The position numbers were made by a program, and so were the translations under genes. Of a stretch of 64,000 nucleotides of DNA, positions 8,963 to 20,239 are shown piece by piece. Origin of the DNA: Rhynchopus euleeides (lineage: Eukaryota > Euglenozoa > Diplonemea > Diplonemida > Diplonemidae); the NCBI GenBank assembly GCA_963210315.1, contig OY723313.1, forward strand, positions 310,001 through 374,000, given 5' to 3'. A model generated the notes under the pieces. The model ran no database searches. It was given only the letters and a program-made list of their open reading frames with translations, and was not told the DNA's origin. Position 1 is the stretch's first letter. The number at the start of each line of letters is the position of its first letter.

Positions 8963-11668
8963 GGGAGGATGAATGGCCAAAAAACAAATGCAAACCGATT
9001 TATTTTGGCCCGCTTTCTCTGAGAGCCTTCGCGCGATCTGGCAGTGGTTTCCGGCGCAAAAAAGAACAAATGCACCCTTCTCCGTAGCCTCGTCGGAAAG
9101 ACCCCCTCTGACAAGATATAATATAAACACATGGGCAGGCGGGGGAGGGGAAGGGGGGGGGGGGGGGGGGAAGGGATGGACCTCTCTCTCACACTCTCAC
9201 ACTCCCTCTGTAACAAACAGAGTGTTACAGCGTGTGTGATGTGTGGCCAGTGGAGAATCACACCAAGAGGTCAGGGTGCGCTCGGCTGTGCCATCTCACA
9301 TAAGACAAAAAAGATTCACGAATGTGTGTGTCATTCTCTCTCCACGGCTTACACAACACAGAGAAGTCTTCGCCCCCCACCCCACCCCCACCCCCCACCT
9401 GAGAAAAACAGCAACAGAATGAGGGGGATACACATTTCAATACAGGTACACCGAGATCCGACAGATGCCTTTCTCACTTCAGAGGGGTTTCAGAGCGGGA
9501 GGGGGGTGAGGGGGGTGGGGAGTGAGTATATAGGAGGGTGTCCGGTACTCCGGATTTTCCTGATTTTTCCCGATTTTCCGAAAGTTTTGCCACTGGTTGA
9601 CACAAGGGCAAATTTCGAGCAAAATCCGAAAATCAGGAAAAATCGGGAAAAATCAGGAAATCCAGGGGGGGCCACCGGAGACCCTCCCCGAAAAAATCCG
9701 ATTTTTTTGGGTCGAAAAAAAAATTTTTTTTCCGACCCGAAAATCTGTATCTGCGGACTGCCACACTCTGAAAAACCGAAAAATTTCCGAAAAAAATCGA
9801 AAATTTTGGCCTTTCCTGGCCTATGTGGTCCCAAAGGGCCCAGGTTGCCCGGTTTTTCACCCGAAAACACCCCAAAAAAATTTCCGCCGCCCTTCGGGCG
9901 GCGGATTGGCCGCCTTCGGCGGCGTCGTCGTTTCACTCTGTACTAAGGACGTCGGTAAAGCCGAGCCCTTTGTACAACCGTTTCACTCTGACTTCTGTCT
10001 GTCTGTCCTGTGTGCCATCAGTGTGTCCCCGTTACAGTGATTCCGCTCAATCCCATTGAGTGTCTCTCAGTTCTGCTCGTTCTGACAGTGGAGGTGGTCT
10101 CCTGCGACTGCGTCGGTTTCTTGGCTGCCCCGTGTCTGCAGTTCCACTTGTGTCATGGACTCGTTGTGGTTACTGGTGCTCTGCAACATTTTCGCTGCTG
10201 CTCGTTAGTTCCGTCCCGTTTCATTCCCAGCTGCTCAGGGAGAGCTGCCCTGTGTTTGCCGCAAAGGGCGCTGCTGATCCTTGTTCCTCATCGCGTTGTG
10301 ACTCCCATTCAGCCTGGCGGGGCAGTCTTCAGCGTTCAAACTACCTGATAGTTCCCGAAGTTCGCGGATTCCGCCGCTCATCTTGCACCATATGGGCACC
10401 AAGCCGGCAACGATAGCCTGTGGCGTTGAGGCGCCATCGGCTGTCTCCCGGAGCATTTCCAACCTCACATCCGTGAGGCCGGCTACCACCCAGGTTTGTG
10501 GGTTCCATAAAGAACTCAGGCGGGTGCCGCTCTCGTACCCCCGGATGCCTCTCCCGCCGCGAACGAGGGAGGCCGCCACGCATGAGGAGCTTCTCTTCGC
10601 CACCTCCCGCTGCTCGTCAGTCAGGGAGCTACACCCCGTTTTTTCGGTTGAAGTATTTTCTGATCAGAGTTGCGCCCACCGTTTCTCTCCGTCCAGCCCG
10701 AGAATGTCGAACCCTGAAAAATCGACAACACCCCACATCCTGCACCTGAGACGCGGCTTCCTTATCTGAGGGGCCGCGTCCAAATACACGGACTTTGCTA
10801 AACTGGACCCAACTCCCCACACCCTTTTTTTCGCCATTTTTTCAAAAAATCCCCCAATTTTTTCCAAATTTTTCAAAAATTTCCTAAATTTAGGACACCC
10901 TCCATAGACACCCAACACAACGCAAACCACACACGCCCAGCCGCGAGACATGATATTTTTTTCTCTTTGCCAAACCACCCTCCTGAGTGAGTTCACCTCC
11001 GGCAAGCATGGTGGGGTGTCATATGGATTGGCATCGTATATCGGGTATGGGGAAGTGGGTATGTGGACAAGAGTAAAACGCGCAAAAAAAACTGCGCGAG
11101 GGTGCTGTGTGTGTGTCTGTGCAGATGGCGGGCGGTGCCATGAGCATGCAAGCAAAGTGATGACCCCCCAGCCAGCTTGTATTGCCGGGAATGAAATCCG
11201 GCAAACAGGCGGGAGGGGAAGGAGTATTAGATTCAAGCAGATGGGGGTGGTGGTGGTGTGGGGGGGGGGGGGGATCGCATGTTATCCAGATCCGAAAGAA
11301 AGAAGAACACATAAAGGCCAGGCCACACACAGCAACAACGGGGGGGGTGGGGGGCGCGTGGCGTCAGGCCGATCGAATCAGAGGGGGGTGTCCGGTGTTC
11401 GTTTGCCTGCGCATTCAGCCCCACCACCCCACTGCGCAACACCCTCAGGGCGCCCCATCTCCCCACACCAACCCTCGCCGCCTATTCTGGACTTAGCTTG
11501 AGAGCCTTGAGTTGAGAGGAAGGCTCTAGAGGGTCTCCCAGGCGCTTGCAGAGTGTCTGCTTCAGAGCCTTGTTGAGAGCGATCGCAGAGAAACGGTGTT
11601 GTTGTGAGGGAGTGGGGGGCAGGTTGGGTGGGGGCGGGGGTGCGCGTTTTCGCCCCCCCCCCCCCCCC
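8963..11668. other. Gene-poor stretch with A/T-rich tracts and one weak frame
   Basis: 9540-9880 is a dense series of A and T runs with GGGTCGAAAAA/TTTTTCCGACCC complementarity. 9886-9925 has two stable hairpins with TTCG loops (GCCGCCCTTCGGGCGGC and GCCGCCTTCGGCGGC). A minus-strand frame about 10640-10235 (with LTDEQREVAKRSS) looks faintly coding but has no start, family or intron signal. 10800-10900 is A/T rich and 11240-11500 is G-rich simple sequence. No gene is called. Confidence 0.5.
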
Positions 11669-11670
11669 TA

Positions 11671-12478
11671 GGCATAGGGTGCGGGCGATTCGCCTATCGC
11701 CCTATATTCGCCCAACCGGGTTCGAGCCCCGATTATCGCGTATCGAATCGCCTTATCGCCCATTATCGCCCAATTATCGCCCGATTATCGCCAAATTATC
11801 GCCCGTTTTCTTTCACACTTTCTGAAGGGGTCTTCAGCTAGTGGTGAGTGGGTTACCGCTCTACTGACCCTGGGTCCCACAGGGCCCTGTGACCTCGTCA
11901 ACAACTGGGCCAAGACCTAGGATTCTGCATCAGAAATCAGCTTCTGACCACTGACGTCATGCGGGTGGGTCATTTCCTCGGTCAAAACCCACGTGAGGAA
12001 CTGGGCATTGGCCCAGATCCTGACCTCGCTCAGGACCTGTTCACTCGCCGTTACTAGGAGCACTCGTGATCATGAAGCGGGTACACCTTAGTGTGAGTTG
12101 AAGGAGATGCGTGGTTCTAGTGTAGTCGGTCTGAATGGGAGGAGATGCACTCGTACGTTTGAGATGACTCATTGCATAGCCCACATGAAGCTTCACGGCT
12201 GATCTGAGACCTGGGGCGGTTCTGACCCTGGTCACAGAGTCATGACCCACTGAGAACACTGGAGCAGAGGGCTTGATCTAGGTCAGGAACCGGGTCTTCA
12301 CTGAGGCAATGACCCACTCACCACCCCAGCAGTGATCTGACGTCCCTGGCCGGGCCATTTTGCCCCCAAAATACGACGGAAAAATTATCGCCCACATATC
12401 GCCTTGACAGAATGGGCGATAATGAGGGCGATAATTTTTGCGATTTGGGCGATAACCGAATCGCCCGCACCCTATGCC
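11671..12478. mobile_element. TA-flanked MITE with GGCGATAAT-rich ends
   Basis: Inverted ends share GGCATAGGGTGCGGGCGATT and continue into ATCGCCC-rich arrays (11690-11810 on the left, 12380-12460 on the right). TA lies outside both ends (11669-11670, 12479-12480), as for Tc1/mariner-type insertion. The long C and G runs beyond the ends extend the complementarity. There is no coding frame. Confidence 0.7.
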
Positions 12479-12480
12479 TA

Positions 12481-14015
12481 GGGGGGGTCGAAAGCCCCGT
12501 TTTTTTGTCCCAAAATGGTGTTTTTCGACATAGCAGCCGCGGCCCTCTATTTGACCTTCTGACCCCCCAGAACCCACCATACCCCGGTTTTTGGGCCCTA
12601 GGAGTCCGATTTTCGGGCTCCCGAGCCCCGGAAAGTCGATTTTTGATGATGTCAATTTTTCCGTTCCCTATACTGCACCTCCGGGTCATGGCACGGACGC
12701 CTGCCACGGGCAGATAGTAAAACACTCTCATCCTGGGACGTCCGAGCGCACACCATCATGCGGCTGTGATTTTCTGATGCAACCGCTCATCCGCGCCACA
12801 AACAACGTCGTATCCCAACGATTCGGACAGTGAGAAGATGCCATCGAATACTGCCATCTGACACAGTCGTTGGGTGGCCTGCTATTGAACTCGGAGCTGC
12901 CAGGAACAGGGAGGATGTCATCATAGCCGACAGTGATGCATTAGTGTTGATGCCCTCATGAGAATGCTCTCTTAGAATGCAAGGCAGGTGAACTGTCCCG
13001 ACTAAACACTTGCCACTGCTGCCGTTATCTGCGAAGCATTTCTCCTGTGGATGCAGACAGTCAAGGGAGGTGGAAGAGCGCAGCGAGTACCCAGCTGCAA
13101 CGCAGAGCCCGAGCTTATCATCAAGGTTCTCTTCTGGCGCTCAAGACCAGGGTCCTGTGGGACCTGGTCTCAGAACAGTGTCCGGGTATTTATGCTGCAC
13201 GCGCCTTATGTAAATGACGAGTGCGCGGAACTGGCTAAAGACGCTGCGAAGGATATGCTCGGGACATTCAAGCGTCCTCCGTACGCTGAGGCGAGGAAGG
13301 GGATCAAGGAATCACACAGTGCAACTCTCGCAACAACCATTTCACAGAAGAAGTGCGCGGGCTTCGAATGCACGTCCTGAATAATCAGAAAGTCATTGCA
13401 CGCCCTGCTCAGCAAGCCATGAGCAAGTCGTGAGGGTTGGTTCGCAAACCCCCCTCCCGACAGAGGAGACCTTTCAACTTACAAAGAGTTCGTTGGCCAG
13501 ACCAGCATCTCAGTGTCGGAGCAGTGGCCAGTTGTGCCGCCTGTCCCTTGCAGCCAAGCACCGCACACTGTGCAAGTTGATGACGGTTCCCACTCTGCAT
13601 CAGTATGCATCTTTGCATGATCTGGCAGTGTATACAGAGAAGGAGATGGTGGCTGCCCGCATTCAACAGTTTGGTGCGACGCTGGAGTGGGAAGAGGGTC
13701 GAAAGATGCAGGATTGGCACCTATGGAGGGTCTTGAGGACGCAGGGGAGGAAGGGGTGGAGGAGGTCGAGAAAGTGGGCCTGCACATGGGCTGATAGTGG
13801 ACTGGCGAACCCGTGCGTGACCCTGAGGTGCAGTATAGGGAACAAAATTTTGACATCATCAAAAATCGACTTTCCGGGGCTCGGGAGCCCGAAAATCGGA
13901 CTCCTAGGGCCCAAAAACCGGGGTATGGTGGGTTCTGGGGGGTCAGAAGGTCAAATAGAGGGCCGCGGCTGCTATGTCGAAAAACCCCATTTTGGGACAG
14001 GCTTTCGACCCGCCC
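12481..14015. mobile_element. Foldback element, ~190-bp inverted ends, TA-flanked
   Basis: The left arm (12481-12690) and right arm (13812-14015) are inverted copies starting GGGGGGGTCGAAAGCC and GGGCGGGTCGAAAGCC. They share CGACATAGCAGCCGCGGCCC and TCCGATTTTCGGGCTCCCGA. TA flanks both ends (12479-12480, 14016-14017). The 1.1-kb centre has several medium open plus-strand frames (13051-13380, 13430-13800) with charged stretches but no recognised transposase motif; it may be a decayed coding region. Confidence 0.7.
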
Positions 14016-14017
14016 TA

Positions 14018-14357
14018 CCCCCCCCCCCTACCCCCCACAGGTGTAAAATAAGTGAACTCCCCTCCCCCCCCCCCCCCCCTCTCCCGATACCACACGGACC
14101 CACGTTTCGGCACAGAGGGTACTCTGATTGCTGGAAAGTAAAGTGAAACGGGGAAATTGGCTCGGAGACAGAACCCACAGGCCTTGACGCCCGGGGCAAG
14201 GGTAGGAACAGAGGAGCAGAGTAGAGATATCCTGGCAGACTGCAGACTGACAATGAACCCTGCCTGCCGTCTGATCGTAGCGGGTCTGAAGAGAGAAGAG
14301 AAGTGGGATCAATGGATCTGGCCTCCACGGCTCTGCCGCACAGCGCTCCCCAGCGAG
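14018..14357. other. Spacer downstream of the zinc-ribbon gene
   Basis: C-rich simple sequence (14020-14090) is followed by about 270 bp of unremarkable DNA, probably the 3-prime untranslated region of the minus-strand gene ending at 14358. Confidence 0.4.
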
Positions 14358-16145
14358 CTAGAGGTCGTCCAGGTTGATCTCGCCGTTCGGGCTCTCGATT
14401 GCAGTGTTCTTCATGGAGGCGGGCGACCCTTTGGCAATGTCCTCCGTACGCACACTGTAGGGGTCGAAGAGCTTCCCATCTTCATCCAGCTCGGCAGCGA
14501 TGGATGGCTGGCTGTCCTTCTCTTCCTCATCCTCCTTCTGCTTCTCCTTGTCATCCTCCTTCATGTCATCCTCCTTCTGCTTCTCTTTCTCCTTTTCTTT
14601 GTCCTTCTCCTTCTCTTTCTCCTCCTCCTTCTCCTTGTCGCGCTTGCGGTCCTTCTCCTTATCCTTCTCATTTTCCTTCTCCTTCTCACGCTGCCGTTCC
14701 TTCTCCTTCTCCTTCTCCTTTTCATCCTCCAGCTCCTTCTCCTTCTCCTTCTCCTTCTCGCGTGCCTGGCGGTCATCCTCAGAGGTCTGCGACCTCGTCT
14801 CCGGGTCCGCCTTAGGCTGCTTCAGAGCAGACGGCGGCATGGCCACGGGACTCATCGGTGTGGGCGGCTCGTCACTGCGCTCCCCTGGCGCCACCACTGT
14901 TGCCTTGGGTGAGGACAGGCTGGACACGTCGACACCTTCCGCAGCGAGCAGGCGGCGGTGGCGGCGGCTGAGCTGCCCACGGTTATCCTGTGTGAGGGAG
15001 ATGCGGCAGAGGGAGGAAGAGAAGCAATGTGTGTGGGTGACACACACAGCCGGTGGGTTTTAATGACAGACAAAGATTCGCTGCCTACATCATTCTCGCT
15101 CAAAATCCACAACCGGAGAGCTGGGGGGGGGGGGGGGGGGCGACTTTGGCACTGACAGAGTATCCCGTTGCAGCAGAGGGGTATTCATAGTTCCGCAAGA
15201 AACCACACACCCTTCTGAAATCGTACTCCTTTCGCTTTTACAAGAGAAACACCCTGCCCAGCAACTGCAAAAAGGCAGATCCGGGCTACTTTTCGTTGAG
15301 CGCACACAAACCCTCAGAAAGCAGCCCCCCCCCCCCCCCCAGAGACATACATCCTGCGGCAGCTCGTGGTAGCAGCTCGCGCATCGCTTCTCCGGAGCCT
15401 TTGTCTTCTCACCACACTGGATGCAGGTGAGGTTGATCTTCGTCGCACAGGAGTGGCAATACTTGGAGTCGCTGAAAAGCTTCGCCCCACAGGCGTAGCA
15501 GGTGATGAGACCGTCCGTCGCATAATACATCTTGTTGTCCTCGATGGGCTTGCCATAAGCATCATATTTGATCGACTTCTGCGGCTTCGGCTGCGGCTCA
15601 GGCGCCCTCTTCGGGGGTGGCCGGTAGGCACAGGCACACGCATTCTGCGCCAACCTCTTCGCACTCACAAGCGAGTTCTGCAGATCGGCATACGCGTTAT
15701 TCGTCACGGTGTACATCCGCCCCATCTCCAGCTCACGCTGCGACACCGTATCCCGCCCCACCTCCGTGTGATCCGCCTCCATCGGCACAATCTCCCGCCT
15801 GCGCATCCCTGCCCAGTTGGGCTGCTCCCGCACTCCAGGGGACACGGGGCCGCCCGGCCTCCCCCCCGGCGACCCTGCTGGGTACACCCCCAACGCCTGT
15901 CTCTGGTAAGGCGACTGCGGCAGAGGCGACCCCGGGCTGCGCGTCGACGTCTGGGAGTAGGGCGACTGCGGGCTGCGCATGTGAGGGTAGGGGTAGGCAG
16001 GGCCCTGCTGGTGCTGCTGGCTGCTCCCCCTGGAGGGGGCAGGGGATGCGTATGGGTAAGGCACCCTGGCATCCGACAGCATGTACAGAGGGGGCGACAG
16101 GGTGTCGCGCACCTGCTCCCTCCCGGTCAGCTCGACGGTGTCCAT
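14358..16145 (-). CDS. Double zinc-ribbon protein with KE-rich C-terminus
   Basis: Two exons join in phase 0: 16145-15351 (donor GTATGT) and 14987-14358 (acceptor CAG), for 474 residues. Residues about 60-150 are Pro/Tyr/Ser/Gln-rich repeats (SPYSQ, RSPQ). Residues about 211-256 carry four paired-cysteine sets (CYAC, CHSC, CIQC, CASC), the layout of a double zinc ribbon. Exon 2 encodes about 100 residues of nearly pure Lys/Glu (EKEKEKE), likely a charged single alpha-helix, and then an acidic tail ending NLDDL. No enzymatic motif is visible; a nucleic-acid or protein scaffold role is inferred from the ribbons. The Met at 16145 is chosen because the frame above it is low-complexity. The 363-bp intron contains a truncated SINE-like repeat (15215-15305). 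Confidence 0.8.
15215..15305 (+). repeat. SINE-like repeat, truncated copy in an intron
   Basis: It begins AAATCGTACTCCTTTCGCTT and reaches GTTGAGCGCACAC, matching the 5-prime half of the copies at 21775, 52370 and 53876. It lies wholly inside the intron of the zinc-ribbon gene, antisense to it. Confidence 0.65.
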
Positions 16146-17022
16146 CGTCCCTGCTGTGGGGGAGGGGAGGGGGCGGCCCCGTCCCAGCCTCCCGTGTGTG
16201 AGGGGTGGGGTTGTGGGGTGTGGTGTCCACCCGACTTCAAGAATCCCCAAGGGGCGGTTACCCCTTCCCCTCTGTTGGGGGTGTGTGGTGGTGTGGTGTG
16301 GTGTTACAGCCTTGGCAGACGTGTATGCATTGATTGTGTCGCTGCAACACTGTGGGATGCGATGCTGTTCAGGGCAGAGACAAAAAAATATATCACCGGC
16401 AAAAAGAGTTTCATAAATGGAAAGGGCAGAGGGGAGAATGCGGTGGGGGACGAGGGGGCTGTGAGCGTGTGTTGCCACCGCCATCAGCTGTGCATTTTGC
16501 TAGCGTCGGACGCACCGATAAATGCAGATCCGCCGCACTTCCAGCTGCTTTGGGTCGGGTGGCAGGGTGCTGTGTGGGCTCGCAGTGAGTTATACTGAAA
16601 AGGAACACCACAGGGGATGGATTCATCAGCCCCCTTGCAAAGGGGCCTCCCCTTGCAGAACAAAGAAACCAGGTGGAACGCGTTAGGCAGAATGGGCGGG
16701 AGAGGGGAAGGGGGTTGTTTACGCCGATGGCTTGTGTGAGACGCCCAAAGGGCAACTAAAAAGAAAGAAGGGCAAACCTCCTGAGGACCGAGGACTCTAA
16801 GACCGTAACACATCACATACACATCAGCTGGATTTGCGGCCAGCTGCTGTCTCGCCTCCCACTGGCTTGAAAAAGCCACTGGGCCTAAACACAGAAACAC
16901 GAGGGGAACACGCCAACAAAGCGGGCACGGGGCTGCCCCCCCCCCCCCAAACACCCCAAACATGAATCCTGCCGTTGGCGTGTGACTCACAGGCACACAC
17001 ACTCCTCCCACACCCCCACAGC
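16146..17022. other. Intergenic region upstream of the zinc-ribbon gene
   Basis: GT-rich simple sequence near 16265-16305 lies where the minus-strand gene's leader should be. No gene or clear promoter element is visible. The end nearest 17022 is probably the 3-prime region of the next gene. Confidence 0.4.
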
Positions 17023-18381
17023 CTAATGGCTCGCTGTGTTCTGCGTGCGGCAGACGAGGATCGTCTCCGGCAGCAGCCCCAGGGCGTGCATGCTGTCCCC
17101 CCTGTGCAGCAGCCGCCCCTCATCCGTCAGCAGCACCGTGACGTGCGGCGACAGGCCCGTGGCCTTCCACAGCGTGACGTAGAGCTGCTCGAGGGGCGCG
17201 TCCATCACGATGGGGAGGCGGATCACAGGGCCGCCCATGATCTTGATGGAGATGTCGTCCGCACTGTCGGGGGGCAGGGGTGCGATGTCGTGCGACCACT
17301 GCTTCAGAGAGGTGCTGAAGAAGGACAGCGTGAGCGTGGTGCCCGGGAGGATACCCAGGTCGCTGAGGTGCGGGATGGAGTAGTCGTCGTGGATCGTCAC
17401 CAGATCCGGCTGCCCGCGCGGTGGTGGGTGGAAGGAAAGGTAGGCTTCGTTCTGATCCAGATCAGACGAGGCTTCGTACCCCCGGTCACCCGGGCGGTAG
17501 ATGTATACCGTCCGCACGCCGCACGGGCTCACGCTCTCATCCTCGTCGTCCCAAAACACAGACTGCCGCTGAAGCTTCTTGGGGTGCAGGACACCCGCAA
17601 CCCACCCGTTGTCCCCCTGCCTCAGATTCTCCTCCCGCTCCTTCAGGAATACCGCCTCCGTCACATCGAACACCGTCTGCTCGCCTGTCATGGGGAGGAC
17701 ATAGAAGTGGGGCACCCCATTCCTCGACCTTTTGAACATCACCGTGCAGGGCTCGTTTGCCTTCGCCTGGCCTATCTCGAACAGCTTCGTCGAGCGTGAG
17801 ACGGAGCGGTCTTCGTAGCGGAAGCACTTCCCGATGGGGAGGGTGTCGGAGTTGTGGGAGAGCTGCACCTTGTTGAGGTCAACCAGCTCGAGGTCACCCC
17901 CGCACATCGTCTTGAGCTTCACGAGGATGCACTTCACGACGTCTGTGAGGGTGAGGTGGACGTCGTACCGCAGCAGGAGCCCCACCTCCACCCCTGCCAT
18001 GGCGATGTAGATCTCGCGGAACCCGCCCTGCACCAAGATGGTGCCGGTGAACAGCCCTGAGGGGTAGTATTGGCTCATCGGTTTGTCCATCTCCATGTGC
18101 TCCCCAGCGTCGGTCCAGAACTCGATCTTTTCAACCGACTCCTCAAAGTTCTCCTGCTGGTACAGCCCAGCCCGGACCTCCGACACCAGCGCGGTCATCG
18201 GCATGCGGACAACAGAGAGGAACCTCCCCTTGCAGCTGGCGGGGAGCCGGAAGCTGAAGGCGACATTCTCCCCCGGGTTCTTCGCCCGCAGGCTGATGAT
18301 CGAGTCGGTCAGCACGGAGGGGTGGGCCGGGTCGTGGTTTAGATACGTCGATGAATGCATCCCGGCCAGGGCAGACACCAT
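17023..18381 (-). CDS. Protein with C-terminal ubiquitin-like fold
   Basis: A single exon encodes 452 residues. Residues about 375-448 read like a ubiquitin-like domain: a first strand 'DISIKIMGGPVIRLPI', a helix region 'LEQLYVTLWKATGL', then 'LLTDEGRLLHRGDSMHALGLL', equivalent to the ubiquitin segment around Ile44/Gly47 to Leu56. There is no C-terminal Gly-Gly, so it is a built-in domain rather than a conjugatable modifier. The upstream 370 residues are mixed alpha/beta with no motif I know; the segment 'LTLSFFSTSLKQWSHD' before the domain is conserved-looking. A role in a ubiquitin-linked complex is inference only. The adjacent zinc-ribbon gene is on the same strand, downstream. Confidence 0.75.
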   Translation of the reverse strand: MVSALAGMHSSTYLNHDPAHPSVLTDSIISLRAKNPGENVAFSFRLPASCKGRFLSVVRMPMTALVSEVRAGLYQQENFEESVEKIEFWTDAGEHMEMDKPMSQYYPSGLFTGTILVQGGFREIYIAMAGVEVGLLLRYDVHLTLTDVVKCILVKLKTMCGGDLELVDLNKVQLSHNSDTLPIGKCFRYEDRSVSRSTKLFEIGQAKANEPCTVMFKRSRNGVPHFYVLPMTGEQTVFDVTEAVFLKEREENLRQGDNGWVAGVLHPKKLQRQSVFWDDEDESVSPCGVRTVYIYRPGDRGYEASSDLDQNEAYLSFHPPPRGQPDLVTIHDDYSIPHLSDLGILPGTTLTLSFFSTSLKQWSHDIAPLPPDSADDISIKIMGGPVIRLPIVMDAPLEQLYVTLWKATGLSPHVTVLLTDEGRLLHRGDSMHALGLLPETILVCRTQNTASH

Positions 18382-19193
18382 CTCGCCGCCACCCCCACAC
18401 CCCCGCCCCCCGAGGGGACACGGGTGGCGTCTGCTAAGGGTGTCCCTCGCAGACCCTCTGGCAAGGCGTGTGTGGTGTGTGGCAGTAGAGAGTGATGTCA
18501 GAGTGGAGAGCTCGCTGTGTGCATCTTACACTATGCAAAAGGTGTAGTTTGGCGCGCTTGTCGACTGCAATAAAAAAGATGTGCTCGCGATGCAGTGGGG
18601 TGTGGGGGGTGTGCGTTCCGTACATCCGAGAGCTGACGTGTTGCATCATCCGGCAAACGACCCCCATTTGCGCGCCGTCTGAAGCGGGTTGGTATCAGGG
18701 GGAGGGGGGGCCGCTTCCGCAACAACCGCGCACTCCCGACACTGTGTTTGGAATCGACGACCACCGGGCAGTGGTGTTTAGGGTTTCTGTCGGGAATGAC
18801 AGAGTGCGCGAGCTGGGCTGCTGCATCGGCATGGCTTCCCCATTTGGGCAGACAAACTGACAAACAAACAAGCAACAGACCGGTCCCTTGTGGTATAGAC
18901 GACCGTATGGAGTGGTCACCTGCCGGCCATGCGGTGTCCGCCGGTGTTTGCATTGGTTTTTGAATTTGTTGGATGCAGCCGCACCACCCTCCCCCCTTCC
19001 CGCAAGGCAGGAGGACAGCAGGGCCACGGGGTCAGGCGTGCGGCAAAACTCGGCGTTTTTTTGTTTGGGGGGGTGGCGGGGTGTCGATACAAAACAGCAA
19101 CAGAGAACCATCCAGGGGGTGAAGCTATCACACAGCCCAACGCCCTCTGCCGCGTTTGCGAAAGAAAGGCGCCCGCACAGACTCCGAGCAACC
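18382..19193. other. Intergenic region, no gene seen
   Basis: Mixed sequence with C-rich patches. Short overlapping frames on both strands have no coding character. The part adjoining 18381 should be the promoter and leader of the ubiquitin-like gene. Confidence 0.4.
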
Positions 19194-19199
19194 GCAAGC

Positions 19200-19713
19200 C
19201 ATGGTTTGACATAAGACTTACTTATTTTTACGCTTATTCCGTAAGATTTGTAAGTCTTATAAGACTTACGGAAATCTTATGGAAATCTTATAAGACTTAT
19301 AAGAATCTTACGGATTCTTATAAGTCTTATAAGAATCTTACGGATTCTTATCAGGCTTACGGAAAATCTTATAAGATTTTTTTATCTTACCAAAAATCTT
19401 ATAAGACTTACAAATCTTATCGGAAAAATCCGTAAGTCTTATAAGACTTACGGAAAATATTATAAGTCTTATAAGATTTTCCGCAAGTCTTATAAGACTT
19501 ATCGGATTTCTGGCAAGAATTTTCCGGAATCTTACAAGAATATTATGAGATTTTCCCAAAATCTTATAAGACTTTCTCAGATTCTTACAAGTCTTATAAG
19601 ATTTGACGGCTTATCGTAAGAATTCTTGGCTTTTTTTCGTAAGTATTCGGAGCCAATAAGCGTAAGAATCCATAAGAATCCAACAAGATTCTTAAGCGGC
19701 TTGTCAAACCATG
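19200..19713. mobile_element. AT-rich palindromic element, TSD GCAAGC
   Basis: The ends are inverted copies of CATGGTTTGACA. The 6-bp repeat GCAAGC flanks it at 19194-19199 and 19714-19719. The 514-bp interior is almost entirely variants of a 16-bp perfect palindrome, AAGTCTTATAAGACTT, alternating with CTTACGGA, so it can fold in many registers. Its base composition differs sharply from its neighbours. Tyr/Lys-rich translations are artefacts of the repeat. Confidence 0.8.
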
Positions 19714-20041
19714 GCAAGCCAGGTTATTTTTTTTTGCATTTTTATTGGCATAGTTTTTTTTGTTGTCTTCGCTCTCACGTGTCCGCAGCAGGGCAGTGAG
19801 GCGCCTGCTCAAAAAAAAATCACAAAACAGAACGATCGGACAGACCTTACCTCCCCAGTCACACGTGGGTGTGCTGCTAGAGTGCGACATTTGATCTGCC
19901 GCCTCACGGTGCAGCACCCGCCGTGCACGCCAAAATCAGGACGACGTCAGGGCTCATGACGTCCACACACACACACACACACCAAGCCCTCAAGACTCTT
20001 GAAGCGGCCTGACTATTTAGTGTCTTTGTCGCAGCAAGGGG

Positions 20042-20049
20042 GCGATATA
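20042..20049 (+). promoter_or_regulatory. TATA-like sequence in the LTR-like repeat
   Basis: GATATATA is placed about 135 bp before the hammerhead-like core and is duplicated at 20843. Position and sequence fit an internal RNA polymerase II promoter; no initiator was identified. Confidence 0.35.
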
Positions 20050-20176
20050 TACCGCCTTTTTTATTGATTTCACGTGTCAGTGTTTGACTTTTTCGCAACT
20101 TTATTTCTTCCTTTTCTCCCTCTCCAACCCCACCCGTGACACCACCAGGGTTTAGCTAGCCCTGGTCCGATTATCC

Positions 20177-20239
20177 CCGGTTCTTCGCTGAAGAGACGCG
20201 GCCGGGGGGAGGGGTACGAAGAGTACGCGTCGAAACCGG
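20177..20239 (+). ncRNA. Hammerhead-ribozyme-like core, left copy
   Basis: In order: CCGGT, T (cleavage-site position), CTTCG, CTGAAGA, GACGCG, a 25-base loop, CGCGTC, GAAA, CCGG. GACGCG/CGCGTC gives a 6-bp stem II with the canonical G-C closing pair. CCGGT with ACCGG gives a 5-bp stem III including the A15.1-U16.1 pair. All conserved core positions (CUGANGA, GAAA, UH) are present. The oddity is stem I, reduced to CTTCG (one C-G pair). A competing hairpin, TCTTC-GCT-GAAGA, could mask the core. Confidence 0.45.

Noticed and set aside
11715..11735. GGTTCGAGCCC resembling a tRNA B box
   Set aside because: No acceptable A box or cloverleaf upstream; it lies in the ATCGCCC-rich MITE end.
14500..15063. 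Ser/Phe-rich and Arg-rich frames over the KE tail
   Set aside because: Alternative-frame readings of the (GAGAAG)-like array.
19209..19435. Tyr/Lys-rich proteins (SYKTYKNLTDS-like)
   Set aside because: Translations of the palindromic AT satellite.
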